Positions 8,489 through 15,881 of a stretch of DNA of 64,000 nucleotides are shown in pieces. The notes beneath the pieces were generated by a model that ran no database searches, was not told the origin of the DNA, and saw only the letters and a list, made by a program, of their open reading frames with translations. The stretch covers positions 3,994,599 to 4,058,598 of the forward strand of contig OX638377.1 in assembly GCA_951813615.1 (NCBI GenBank), written 5' to 3'. Within the stretch, counting starts at the first letter, position 1. Every line of letters begins with the position of its first letter. Both the position numbers and the translations under genes were made by a program. The DNA is from an uncultured Latescibacterota bacterium. GTDB lineage: Bacteria; Latescibacterota; UBA2968; UBA8231.

Positions 8489-9661
8489 TCAATCTCTTGC
8501 ATCGAGCGCTCTCACCGCAGCAATGGCCTCGGCAATCCACTTGAGATTGCGCCGAGAAATCATACCGTAATTGTAATACGAAAACCGGCGCGCGCCCGCT
8601 TCGTAAACCGCAGTAATGATCTCTCGCATCTGTTCGGCGCTGTCTATGGGTTTGTGGCCGTTCAGGCCGCAGATCAACATGGACGGATCGTCCATGCCGG
8701 CTAGGGTCTCCTGCGCCCTTTGGCTGGCCTCTTCCGGCGAGCCGCTGTAGCAGAGGACGTTGACCCAATCGACGATCTTTTCGATGGGTTTGCCGTCGAT
8801 GCCGTTGTTGTGGTAATTGCCCATGTACAAAAAAGAAACGGGAATTTTTACGGCCTCTTTTACCTCCGCAGCCAGCGACGTCACCACATCCGCGCGCATC
8901 TTTACGTATTCGTGCACCAAAGGCTCGTCGGCAACAAACTCTTCCACGCTGCGCTCCGGCGGCCCCTCCTCAAAGATGTCCAAGAGCCATTTTTCCACCT
9001 CGCCCTTCAACTCCTCCACATCCATACCCCTGTCCACGGCCCGCTGCGCACATCCAGCGCAAAAGCACAGCGACATCAACAGCGAACCTACTGCTCCGAG
9101 CTCAACCCCCACCTTGGCGTGGTTGCGGAACATGCCAAAGCCCATGTAGTGGAGGGATTCGTACTCGATCATCTGCACATCGCAGTTGGTGGCCAAGTCC
9201 AAGCTCAAGCCTAGAACGTACTCCCGCACCTCGGGATTGGCCGGGCACAGACAACCCGGATAGCGATCCCCGAACACACCGAGCAGGGCACAGTCTGGCC
9301 GCTGCCTAGCCATGTAGTGGTTGTGCAGAGGCACAGTCCACGAAATCAGTTCCAAACCACGCGCCCGACAGGCCTCGGCGATGATCCGCACTGGATCTTG
9401 GTCTTTGGCCATGGGATGCACATGCGGCTTGATCTTGGTATTCTGATACAACTCGCTCTGAGGCTGGAAGTAGATGGCGTCCTCGTACCCGGAAAAGAGC
9501 TTTTTGCCGGGCATGTGGGTGCGTAGCTGATCGTACGTGTGATAGACCGTAGACAGGCTGATCGCATCCAGCCCTACCTCTTCCTTGAGGAAACCGATGG
9601 AGCGGTCCACCCCCTCGTCAATCACGTCCCAAGGATAGGTCCACATAGTCGTATGGATCAT
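8489..9661 (-). CDS. TIM-barrel, glycoside-hydrolase-like protein of unknown function
   Basis: 390-residue cytosolic protein without a signal peptide, starting 6 bases after a GGAGATATA ribosome site. The segments FLKEEVGLDAISLSTVYHTYDQL, GLELISWTVPLHNHY, CDVQMIEYESLHYMGFGMF, KIPVSFLYMGNYHNNGI, VDWVNVLCYSGS and GARRFSYYNYGMIS alternate strand and helix like an (alpha/beta)8 barrel of the putative glycosyl-hydrolase type used for sugar-linked natural products in environmental bacteria. A cluster LCFCAGCAQRA has a C-x-C-x2-C pattern (zinc or structural). Acidic residues at strand ends (E in MIEYES) could be catalytic. It precedes nsrR by 89 bases on the same strand, but a functional link is not shown. 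No named family could be assigned with certainty. Confidence 0.6.
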   Translation of the reverse strand: MIHTTMWTYPWDVIDEGVDRSIGFLKEEVGLDAISLSTVYHTYDQLRTHMPGKKLFSGYEDAIYFQPQSELYQNTKIKPHVHPMAKDQDPVRIIAEACRARGLELISWTVPLHNHYMARQRPDCALLGVFGDRYPGCLCPANPEVREYVLGLSLDLATNCDVQMIEYESLHYMGFGMFRNHAKVGVELGAVGSLLMSLCFCAGCAQRAVDRGMDVEELKGEVEKWLLDIFEEGPPERSVEEFVADEPLVHEYVKMRADVVTSLAAEVKEAVKIPVSFLYMGNYHNNGIDGKPIEKIVDWVNVLCYSGSPEEASQRAQETLAGMDDPSMLICGLNGHKPIDSAEQMREIITAVYEAGARRFSYYNYGMISRRNLKWIAEAIAAVRALDARD

Positions 9662-9706
9662 GGGTATATCTCCTTTTTTGTCGAATGGACAGTAGTGTCA
9701 ATTCTT

Positions 9707-10627
9707 TCAGTGCCCGGCGAACTGTTCCGCCTGCCACACCCGCCAGTAGCCCCGCAGGCGTCGGGTGAACTCCGGCGGCCGTTCCAAGTAGATGCACTCC
9801 GCCAGCGGACGCGCCTGGGCCTGCTTCCGGGCACGCACCTCGCCAATCCGCCTTTCTAAGGCTCGCAGTGTGGCCGTCGCCCCGGCCCTAGGAAACTCGG
9901 CCAGAACCGTAGTGCGCAATACTGCTAGGTCGTGATCCTGGCCCAGCAACTTCCCTAGCTGGTCCAGTGCCTCGGCCTGAGCCCGCATAACCGGCGGCCA
10001 GATATTCTCCAGTATCTGGGTGTGGTACCACAGGTACTTCACCTGCTTCCGCCAGTCGTGGAATGCCTCGTCGCTGGGCAGCGCGTAGGCTGCGGCAAAG
10101 TCGCGCCGACCCCGCGCGTATATCCGCTGTACCCCCGCCCGGAGCCCTCCCCAACCCTGACGCTGTAGATGCCAATCCTCCAAGCGCTCACGGGCCTGTG
10201 CGAGGTCGGTGGCTGCCTCCTGAACGGCCCGATTGCTGCTATCCGCTTGGTCATAGGCTCGGTCGCGGCGGACCACCAACCACGTCCTCACCCGGGCGAA
10301 CCGGCTCTTCGGGACATCCTTGCCCAAGGATTCCACCAAGCGGTCCAAGGTCTCGACCATCACCGTGGCGTCGCGCAGCCTCGAAAGCCGCTGGCCGGCA
10401 CTCCGATAGCACTGGTTTTCCAAGGCGTACACCTCGTCTCCCAAATCGCGGCGGACCACGCGCACCAAGGCTCGCAGGCGCTTGGTGGCCTTGCGGGCCT
10501 CGTGAACGTGCTTGTCTCGTTCCCCGTCCTGGCAGCCGAGATGCGCAAGGGCCTTATCGATCTGTGCGGCAGCCATCCGCCGCACCCCTTCGGGCACGCT
10601 CTCACTCTGTTTCAGGCGATATTCCAT
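9707..10627 (-). CDS. CHAD domain protein
   Basis: 306-residue helical protein with the histidine/basic-rich CHAD signature: VHEARKATKRLRALVRVVR near the N-terminus, YRSAGQRLSRLRDATVMVETL, and FHDWRKQVKYLWYHTQILENIWP in the second half. The conserved histidines and arginines line a basic channel that binds polyphosphate in characterised members. The companion CYTH triphosphatase domain is neither fused nor adjacent. It reads toward the TIM-barrel gene 45 bases downstream. The role is probably polyphosphate binding or targeting to polyphosphate granules; the enzyme partner is unknown. Confidence 0.88.
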   Translation of the reverse strand: MEYRLKQSESVPEGVRRMAAAQIDKALAHLGCQDGERDKHVHEARKATKRLRALVRVVRRDLGDEVYALENQCYRSAGQRLSRLRDATVMVETLDRLVESLGKDVPKSRFARVRTWLVVRRDRAYDQADSSNRAVQEAATDLAQARERLEDWHLQRQGWGGLRAGVQRIYARGRRDFAAAYALPSDEAFHDWRKQVKYLWYHTQILENIWPPVMRAQAEALDQLGKLLGQDHDLAVLRTTVLAEFPRAGATATLRALERRIGEVRARKQAQARPLAECIYLERPPEFTRRLRGYWRVWQAEQFAGH

Positions 10628-10661
10628 GGAGCTAATTTATTACGGTAGTATTGCTACCCAA

Positions 10662-10690
10662 TTGTTATACAGAAATCCTTGTTATATAAT
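10662..10690 (+). promoter_or_regulatory. Sigma-70-like promoter of the TonB receptor gene
   Basis: TTGTTA (10662-10667), 17-base spacer, perfect TATAAT (10685-10690), inside an AT-rich stretch that contrasts with the GC-rich surroundings. It points at the receptor gene starting at 10782 and lies back-to-back with the CHAD gene start at 10627. Confidence 0.75.
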
Positions 10691-10781
10691 AGAAACTTCA
10701 AGGCGATACAGGAATTTTTTGTTTTAGCAAACCGCGTTTTCAGGGCTTGGGCCCTTGGGCGTCTGTGGGAGGGAGACTGCG

Positions 10782-13754
10782 ATGAGCAAAATGGCCAGCC
10801 TGATGTGCCTATGGGCGACCTTGGGCTGTGGGGTCGCTTGGGGCCAGTCGGATGGCTTTATCGAGGGGACGGTTACAGAGGAGGCGGGAGCGGCCCTGCC
10901 CGGTGCCAATATCGCCGTGCGCTCGCCAGCGGAGGACTACAAAGCCGGGACTACAGCGGACGCCGATGGGCAGTTTCGCATCGCCGTTCCAGCGGGAAAC
11001 TACCAAGTCGAAATCACGTTTGTCGGCTACAAGTCCGATCTACGGGAAAATGTGCAGGTGCGGGCCGACCAGACCACCCGGCTGGATGCGGTCTTGGTGG
11101 AACAGGTTATTTTTCTCGGGCAAAGCGTAGTATCCGCCTCCCGCCGACAGGAAAAAATTCTCGACGCCCCAGCCTCGGTGTCCGTGGTCGAGGGTAGCGA
11201 AATCCGCAACAATCCAGCGTTGAGTCTCTCCGACCACGTCAAGAATCTGCCGGCAGTGGACATTGCCAAGAGAGGGTTGGCGAACGCCAACGTGGTGGTG
11301 CGCGGCTTCAACAACATATTCTCCGGCACCCTGCTCACGCTGACGGACAATCGCATCGCCCGCGTGCCCTCGCTACGAGTCAACGCCTTGAATTTCATTC
11401 CGCTCACTAACGACGATGTGGAGCGCATAGAGGTGGTACTAGGGCCAGGGTCGGCTCTATACGGCCCCAACAGTGCCGATGGGGTCATGCACATCATCAC
11501 CCATTCCCCCTTTACCTCGCAGGGTACGAACGTGTATGCGGGGATGGGAGAGCGCAACCTGCGCCACACCACGGTCCGACATGCCGGCGTGGTGGGAGAT
11601 CGCTTGGGTTACAAGATTTCGGGCCAGTACTATACGGGGACGGAGTGGGAGTACACCGACCCGGAGGAGGTGAAGGCCCAAGCACTGAGGCAGGCAGAGA
11701 TAGATGTCGGAGCGGATTTGCCGCCTCTCAAAACGCGCGATCCCAACAACAGAAATCAAAGTGTTGAAGCGCGTCTGGACTGGCGGGCCTCAGACGACTT
11801 GACGGCCATCTTGGCGGCGGGACACAACAAGGCGAACATAATCGGGGGGACCGGCGTGGGGGCGTCGCAGACCATAGACTGGCAGTACAACTACGCCCAG
11901 TTGCGGCTGCTGTACCGCGACTGGTTCTTCCAAGCCTTCCGCAACTGGAACGACGCGGGTGACACGTATCTGCTGCGCACGGGCGATCCCGTCGTCGATA
12001 GGTCGTCCTTGACCGTGTTCCAAGCTCAGCACACGTCTAGTTTAGGTCAACGCCAGCGCTTCACCTACGGCTTGGATGCCCTGTTGACGCGACCCGATAC
12101 GGACGGCACCATCATGGGCAGTAACGAGGCGGACGACGATCTTAACGAGTACGGCGGCTACTTGCAGAGCGAGACTGCCCTAAGCGACATGCTAGACTTG
12201 GTGCTGGCCCTGCGCTACGACTACCACAGCCGTCTCGAAGATCCCGAGCTATCGCCTCGGGCCGCCCTGGTGTTCAAGCCGCAGGCGACCCAGACACTGC
12301 GGCTGACCTACAATCGGGCGTTTAGCACACCCACCGCGAACAATCTCTACCTCGATCTGCAAACGGCCAGAGATCCCTTTGGGCTGAACCCGAATTTCTC
12401 GTCCCTCTTTGCGGCACTCGGCCTAGGAGAGTTCAAATCCATCGACATCTGGACCCAAGGGAACTACCGGAGCAATGGCTACGGCTTCACCTTCCACCGC
12501 GACGAGGCGGGTCGCCCCCTATTCCGCTCGCCCTTCGCCCCAATGGCCGGTCTGCCAGCCGACCAGTACCTGCCCTTGGACGACCCACTGTTCACCAACG
12601 TGATGTGGGGAATAGGCCGTCAGTCAGTGCTGGCACAGTTTGGACCTGCTTTCCAGGAACTGGCGGTCGATGCCCTGATCGCCCAAGGCATGGGAACCGA
12701 AGACGCCCAAGCGGCAGCCGGGCAGTTGGCCGCAGCCCTGCCCGGCATCGTGCCCGAGCAATTGCCCGGCCTGCGCAATGTCATGGGCCAATTGAACATC
12801 GAGACGGAGCCGCTCGGCGCTGAGCCCGATCCGAATCGACCGCCTTTCTTCTTCGTAGAGGCGGACGGCATCACCCCCATTACGGCCTATGATGTGCCGC
12901 GCATTCACTCGGCCATTACTCAGACTATCGAGCTAGGCTACAAAGGTGTAGTGGCCGACAAATTGGTAGTAGCCGCGGATTTGTACCAGTCCAGGATCGA
13001 GGACTTCGTCGGGGCGATTTCGGTGGTAACTCCCACGGTCTTCCTCGATTCGCAGAGTCTGGGTGCGGCCCTAGGCGAGAGCATCGGCGCGGCCTTGTCC
13101 GATCCGGCCAACGAGCAACTGGCCGGAGCCTTGGCGGCGCTGGACACAGCGCAGGAGCCGGGGGTGGTACAGGGCAACAACAACGGCTCGCCGGTGGACG
13201 AACTGACCGGCATCCTCACCGCAGGGACGGCCGCCATCCCCTACGGCACGGTCTCGCCCGAGCAGGCTTCCGATCCCTACGCGATGATTATGAGCTATCG
13301 CAATTTTGCAGATGTGACCATCCACGGGCTAGACCTGAGCTTGGCCTACTTTCCCGCCGACCATTGGCGGTTCACGGGGAATTACTCCTTTGTCAATGAC
13401 AACTTCTTCGAAAATCTGAAATTCTCCCATAGCGAGGGAGGTGCTGACATAGCCCTCAACGCGCCCCGACACAAGGTCAAGCTGGGAATGGACTACAATT
13501 TTGCCGAGTGGGGATTGGCGCTAGGTGGTCAGATGCGTTACATCGATTCCTTCCCCATGAGTTCGGGGGTGTACGTGGGCGAGGTGGATTCCTACACAGT
13601 GCTGGACCTCAACCTGACCTACCGGTTGCCCTTGGAGCAGGACCTAGTGCTACAGGTCGATGCGAGCAACGTGCTGAACCGAGCCTTTCAGTCGTTCGTC
13701 GGCGCTCCGGCGGTGGGCCGCCTCGTCTTCGGGCAAGTGGGGCTGCGCTTTTAG
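10782..13754 (+). CDS. TonB-dependent receptor with N-terminal carboxypeptidase-regulatory-like domain
   Basis: About 990 residues. ATG 10782 is preferred (GGGAGGGAG just upstream, followed by a signal peptide ending VAWGQ). Residues about 25-110 form a carboxypeptidase-D-regulatory-like beta sandwich (IEGTVTEEAGAALPGANIAV ... VGYKSDLRENV), next the plug (QEKILDAPASVSVVEGSEIR, VVVRGFNNIFSGTLLTLTDN, VERIEVVLGPGSALYGPNSADGVMHIIT), then a 22-strand barrel ending GQVGLRF with terminal Phe. An acidic, Gln/Ala-rich loop around 620-700 is longer than usual. It is the SusC/Oar style of receptor; without a SusD neighbour the substrate (siderophore, vitamin, glycan or peptide) stays open. Three STAS genes follow within 25 bases, without a terminator. 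Confidence 0.93.
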   Translation: MSKMASLMCLWATLGCGVAWGQSDGFIEGTVTEEAGAALPGANIAVRSPAEDYKAGTTADADGQFRIAVPAGNYQVEITFVGYKSDLRENVQVRADQTTRLDAVLVEQVIFLGQSVVSASRRQEKILDAPASVSVVEGSEIRNNPALSLSDHVKNLPAVDIAKRGLANANVVVRGFNNIFSGTLLTLTDNRIARVPSLRVNALNFIPLTNDDVERIEVVLGPGSALYGPNSADGVMHIITHSPFTSQGTNVYAGMGERNLRHTTVRHAGVVGDRLGYKISGQYYTGTEWEYTDPEEVKAQALRQAEIDVGADLPPLKTRDPNNRNQSVEARLDWRASDDLTAILAAGHNKANIIGGTGVGASQTIDWQYNYAQLRLLYRDWFFQAFRNWNDAGDTYLLRTGDPVVDRSSLTVFQAQHTSSLGQRQRFTYGLDALLTRPDTDGTIMGSNEADDDLNEYGGYLQSETALSDMLDLVLALRYDYHSRLEDPELSPRAALVFKPQATQTLRLTYNRAFSTPTANNLYLDLQTARDPFGLNPNFSSLFAALGLGEFKSIDIWTQGNYRSNGYGFTFHRDEAGRPLFRSPFAPMAGLPADQYLPLDDPLFTNVMWGIGRQSVLAQFGPAFQELAVDALIAQGMGTEDAQAAAGQLAAALPGIVPEQLPGLRNVMGQLNIETEPLGAEPDPNRPPFFFVEADGITPITAYDVPRIHSAITQTIELGYKGVVADKLVVAADLYQSRIEDFVGAISVVTPTVFLDSQSLGAALGESIGAALSDPANEQLAGALAALDTAQEPGVVQGNNNGSPVDELTGILTAGTAAIPYGTVSPEQASDPYAMIMSYRNFADVTIHGLDLSLAYFPADHWRFTGNYSFVNDNFFENLKFSHSEGGADIALNAPRHKVKLGMDYNFAEWGLALGGQMRYIDSFPMSSGVYVGEVDSYTVLDLNLTYRLPLEQDLVLQVDASNVLNRAFQSFVGAPAVGRLVFGQVGLRF

Positions 13755-13778
13755 CTAGAAAGAAGGAGGTACATTCAA

Positions 13779-14126
13779 ATGAGCGTACAAGTTAAGTGGG
13801 AACGAAAAGACGGTATCTTGATTGCGATGCTCATTGGTCATATCGACAGTAGCAATGCCGATAGATTCCAGCGTATCGTAGAATCCGGCGTTGATGAGGA
13901 AGATCACGCCTTGATCTTGGACTTTGAGCGCGTATTCTTCATCAGCAGCGCAGGGCTGCGGATTAGTCTGATAATTTCCAGGAGATTCAACGAATCGGGC
14001 AAGAAATTTGGCGTTTGCGCCCTCTCTGATCCAATCCGCAACGTTCTCGCGATCAGCGGCTTTGATCAGATCATCCCGATTTATGAATCTCGGGACGCGG
14101 CAATCAACGCATTCGGAAACAGTTAA
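13779..14126 (+). CDS. STAS domain protein (anti-anti-sigma factor like), copy 1
   Basis: 115-residue single STAS domain. The pattern ILIAMLIGHIDSSNADRFQ (strand, then the start of helix 1), ALILDFERVFFISSAGLRISL (central strand, loop and the phosphorylatable serine in ISSAGL) and GFDQIIPIYESRDAAINAF is that of SpoIIAA/RsbV-like antagonists, which free a sigma factor or output protein when dephosphorylated. The usual D-S-S-G is S-S-A-G here, so the phospho-serine is one of the two serines. No anti-sigma kinase or PP2C phosphatase is adjacent. It is the first of three close paralogues in a row, starting 24 bases after the TonB receptor, with AAGGAGGT upstream. Confidence 0.9.
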   Translation: MSVQVKWERKDGILIAMLIGHIDSSNADRFQRIVESGVDEEDHALILDFERVFFISSAGLRISLIISRRFNESGKKFGVCALSDPIRNVLAISGFDQIIPIYESRDAAINAFGNS

Positions 14127-14153
14127 GCCATCTTCGCATGGAGGTAGATTCAA

Positions 14154-14498
14154 GTGATAGCAGTTAAGTGGGAGCAGAAAGACGGCATCTCGATAGCGAC
14201 GCTCGATGGTCGCATTGACGGCAGCAACGCCGATGAAACCCAGAGTATGTTGGAATCTGGAATTGATTCGGAAGACCGCGCCTTGATCCTGGACTTTGAG
14301 AAAGTATCCTACATCAGCAGCGCAGGGCTGCGAGTCGGTCTGATAATGGCCCAGAAATTCAGCAACCCGGGTAAGCAGTTTGCCATTTGCACACTCTCTG
14401 GTCAGGTTAGCTCTGTTGTCAAATTATGCGGCTTTGATCGGGTCATCCCGATTTATGAATCTCAGGCCGCGGCAATCAACGCATTCGAGAACAGTTAA
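14154..14498 (+). CDS. STAS domain protein, copy 2
   Basis: 114 residues starting at GTG 14154, 9 bases after GGAGGT. It shares the opening VKWEQKDGISIATLDGRIDGSNADE, the ISSAGLRVGLIMAQKF core and the C-terminal GFDRVIPIYESQAAAINAFENS with copies 1 and 3, so it is a tandem duplicate of copy 1 (spacing 27 bases). It has the same candidate phosphorylation serines in ISSAGL. Substitutions are spread over the surface helices (for example SGQVSSVVKLCGF against SDPIRNVLAISGF), which suggests that partner specificity may have diverged. An 8-bp-stem hairpin follows it. Confidence 0.88.
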   Translation: MIAVKWEQKDGISIATLDGRIDGSNADETQSMLESGIDSEDRALILDFEKVSYISSAGLRVGLIMAQKFSNPGKQFAICTLSGQVSSVVKLCGFDRVIPIYESQAAAINAFENS

Positions 14499-14914
14499 GC
14501 TAATGTGAGTGGCGTCCCCAATTCTGGGGACGGACTGCTCGGGATAAGCAGAGGGACAAAAGCTCGACAGGCTAGTTTTTCGGTTCAAATTGAGCGTGCG
14601 CTTTATCTCCAGTTGATCACCAAACTCAAAACTAACATTTCTTGGTTGACAGAGATTGTCGTATTGTCGTTGTAAACGAATTCATTACAAACGTATCTAT
14701 AAACAAGTGCCACCGACCTAAAAAGCGATGTAACTCACGTTAAGCTACGTCTTTGTGTGAAAATTATCTGACCCTTGAAGAGTATTTTTTAATTTGTTAG
14801 GTTGTTTGCGAAAGTGCCCATGCCCAATACCGGCAATCATTTGTCGTAGGGGCCCATCGGCCTAACGCCTCGACCGGCGAGACATATAAATACTAATTAA
14901 GGAGGCAGATTCAA
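14499..14914. other. 416-base intergenic region between STAS copies 2 and 3
   Basis: No open reading frame with coding character. It holds the hairpin CGTCCCCA-ATTC-TGGGGACG (14513-14532), which lacks a T-run and may be a transcript end or processing site, and is otherwise more AT-rich than the flanking genes. A TTGACA at about 14645 has no good -10 at the right distance. The last bases before copy 3 contain TATAAA (14885-14890) and the ribosome site AAGGAGG. A regulatory RNA or separate promoter for copy 3 is possible but not shown. Confidence 0.5.
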
Positions 14915-15262
14915 ATGGGATTCGACATCAAGTGGGAGCGCATACAAGGTATCCTGATCGCAATAATTCTTGGTCGCATCGACAGCAGCAACGCCGATGA
15001 GTTTCAACGCGCCTTAGAAACTGGAATAAATTCCACCGACCAAGCCTTGCTTTTGGACGTTGAGCGAGTTTCCTACATTAGCAGCGCAGGCCTGCGGATT
15101 AGCCTGATAATGGCTAAGAAGTTCAATGAACCGGGCAAGCAATTTGGCATTTGCTCGCTCTCCGATCCGGTGCGCGAGATTATCTCCGCCAGCGGCTTCG
15201 ATCAGATCATTCCGATTTACGAGTCTCAAGATACGGCAATTAGCGGATTCAAGAACAGTTAA
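14915..15262 (+). CDS. STAS domain protein, copy 3
   Basis: 115-residue STAS protein with AAGGAGGCAGATTCAA directly before its ATG. The sequence FDIKWERIQGILIAIILGRIDSSNADEFQ, the core LLLDVERVSYISSAGLRISL and the end GFDQIIPIYESQDTAISGFKNS make it closest to copy 1. It is separated from copy 2 by 416 bases, so it may be expressed independently. The 94-residue unknown gene follows 47 bases later and may be its partner. Role as for copy 1: a phosphorylatable antagonist in a partner-switching module whose kinase is not in this window. Confidence 0.88.
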   Translation: MGFDIKWERIQGILIAIILGRIDSSNADEFQRALETGINSTDQALLLDVERVSYISSAGLRISLIMAKKFNEPGKQFGICSLSDPVREIISASGFDQIIPIYESQDTAISGFKNS

Positions 15263-15309
15263 GCTGACCCCTATCTCAACAACCCCTTCACACACAAGGA
15301 GCAACAAAG

Positions 15310-15594
15310 ATGAGCGACATCAACAACGAAGAAAAAATCGGACAGGTTAGAAGCTCAGTCGATTTTAACGTCGTGGGGGAGAACATACTAGATATTGCTG
15401 ATTTCACAGTTGAGAAATACGAATTCAGGACTGACAGCACCCTCTCTCCCGAGATGCGCGCAGAGGCAGTCGAGAAGATAAAGGACGCATTGTGGAACAG
15501 AGTTGAGGAAATGAGATTGCGGCGCAAGCAAATTCTGGAAACGATGTTCAACTTAGCGGAAGTGACGCTCAATGAAGTAGTCGATAAGAAGTAA
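15310..15594 (+). CDS. Small unknown protein downstream of the STAS genes
   Basis: 94 residues, no signal peptide or membrane segment. The N-terminal half is polar with short strands (VRSSVDFNVVGENILDIADF); the C-terminal half is a charged, probably continuous helix (SPEMRAEAVEKIKDALWNRVEE, then MRLRRKQILETMFNLAEVTL) that could form a coiled coil or a protein-binding helix. ACAAGGAGC lies 8-10 bases before the ATG. Position right after STAS copy 3 suggests a part in the same signalling unit, for instance a STAS-binding target; I do not recognise the family. It has lower GC than the PKS that follows. Confidence 0.65.
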   Translation: MSDINNEEKIGQVRSSVDFNVVGENILDIADFTVEKYEFRTDSTLSPEMRAEAVEKIKDALWNRVEEMRLRRKQILETMFNLAEVTLNEVVDKK

Positions 15595-15598
15595 CAGC

Positions 15599-15634
15599 GT
15601 TTATTCAGACCCTGCTTAGTAGCTCTGAATAAAC
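15599..15634 (+). repeat. 11-bp inverted repeat after the small gene
   Basis: Arms GTTTATTCAGA and TCTGAATAAAC are exact reverse complements around a 14-base loop. It starts just after the stop of the 94-residue gene. There is no T-run, so a factor-independent terminator is not certain; a second 7-bp hairpin (CATTGCC / GGCAATG, 15651-15669) follows. Confidence 0.6.
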
Positions 15635-15731
15635 CAGGGTGCGTTGAAGCCATTGCCATAAGGGCAATGATGTGGGCCTGCGTTTGGGGAAATGATTGGG
15701 AAACCTGCACAGGCAGTTGCCCCACCCTAAG

Positions 15732-15847
15732 AAGCCTTTTTAAAATTCCCAGTACGCCCCGAGCGTGAACGCATATCCACCGACTTCAGGCGGTGCAAAA
15801 GCGACGTGCAAGGCGAGTGTAATCCACTAGGAATTTTAAGAAGGCTT
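15732..15847. repeat. 116-bp segment bounded by 18-bp inverted repeats (MITE-like)
   Basis: Left end AAGCCTTTTTAAAATTCC (15732-15749) and right end GGAATTTTAAGAAGGCTT (15830-15847) are reverse complements with one mismatch. The interior carries the tail of an outer-membrane protein gene on the minus strand. No transposase and no clear target duplication are visible, so this may be a small non-autonomous element or the scar of a lost gene between inverted sequences. Confidence 0.45.
15740..15826 (-). pseudogene. Remnant of an outer-membrane barrel gene (C-terminal 28 codons)
   Basis: On the minus strand an in-frame TAG at 15827-15829 is followed by 28 codons ending AFTLGAYWEF and a TAA. Alternating hydrophobic residues and a terminal Phe are the hallmark of the last strand of an outer-membrane barrel protein. 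No start or upstream part remains on this strand, so it is read as a gene remnant left between the STAS genes and the PKS. It is short, so chance similarity cannot be excluded. Confidence 0.4.
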
Positions 15848-15881
15848 TTGCGTTCTACATCGTCGAGGAGATTCCCGAAAA

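Noticed and set aside
8400..8768. Upstream extension of the nsrR frame
   Set aside because: It overlaps the end of the TIM-barrel gene and is unlike any Rrf2 protein; GTG 8399 with GGAGG fits the family start exactly.
14645..14680. Promoter between STAS copies 2 and 3
   Set aside because: TTGACA is present but no acceptable -10 lies 16-18 bases away.
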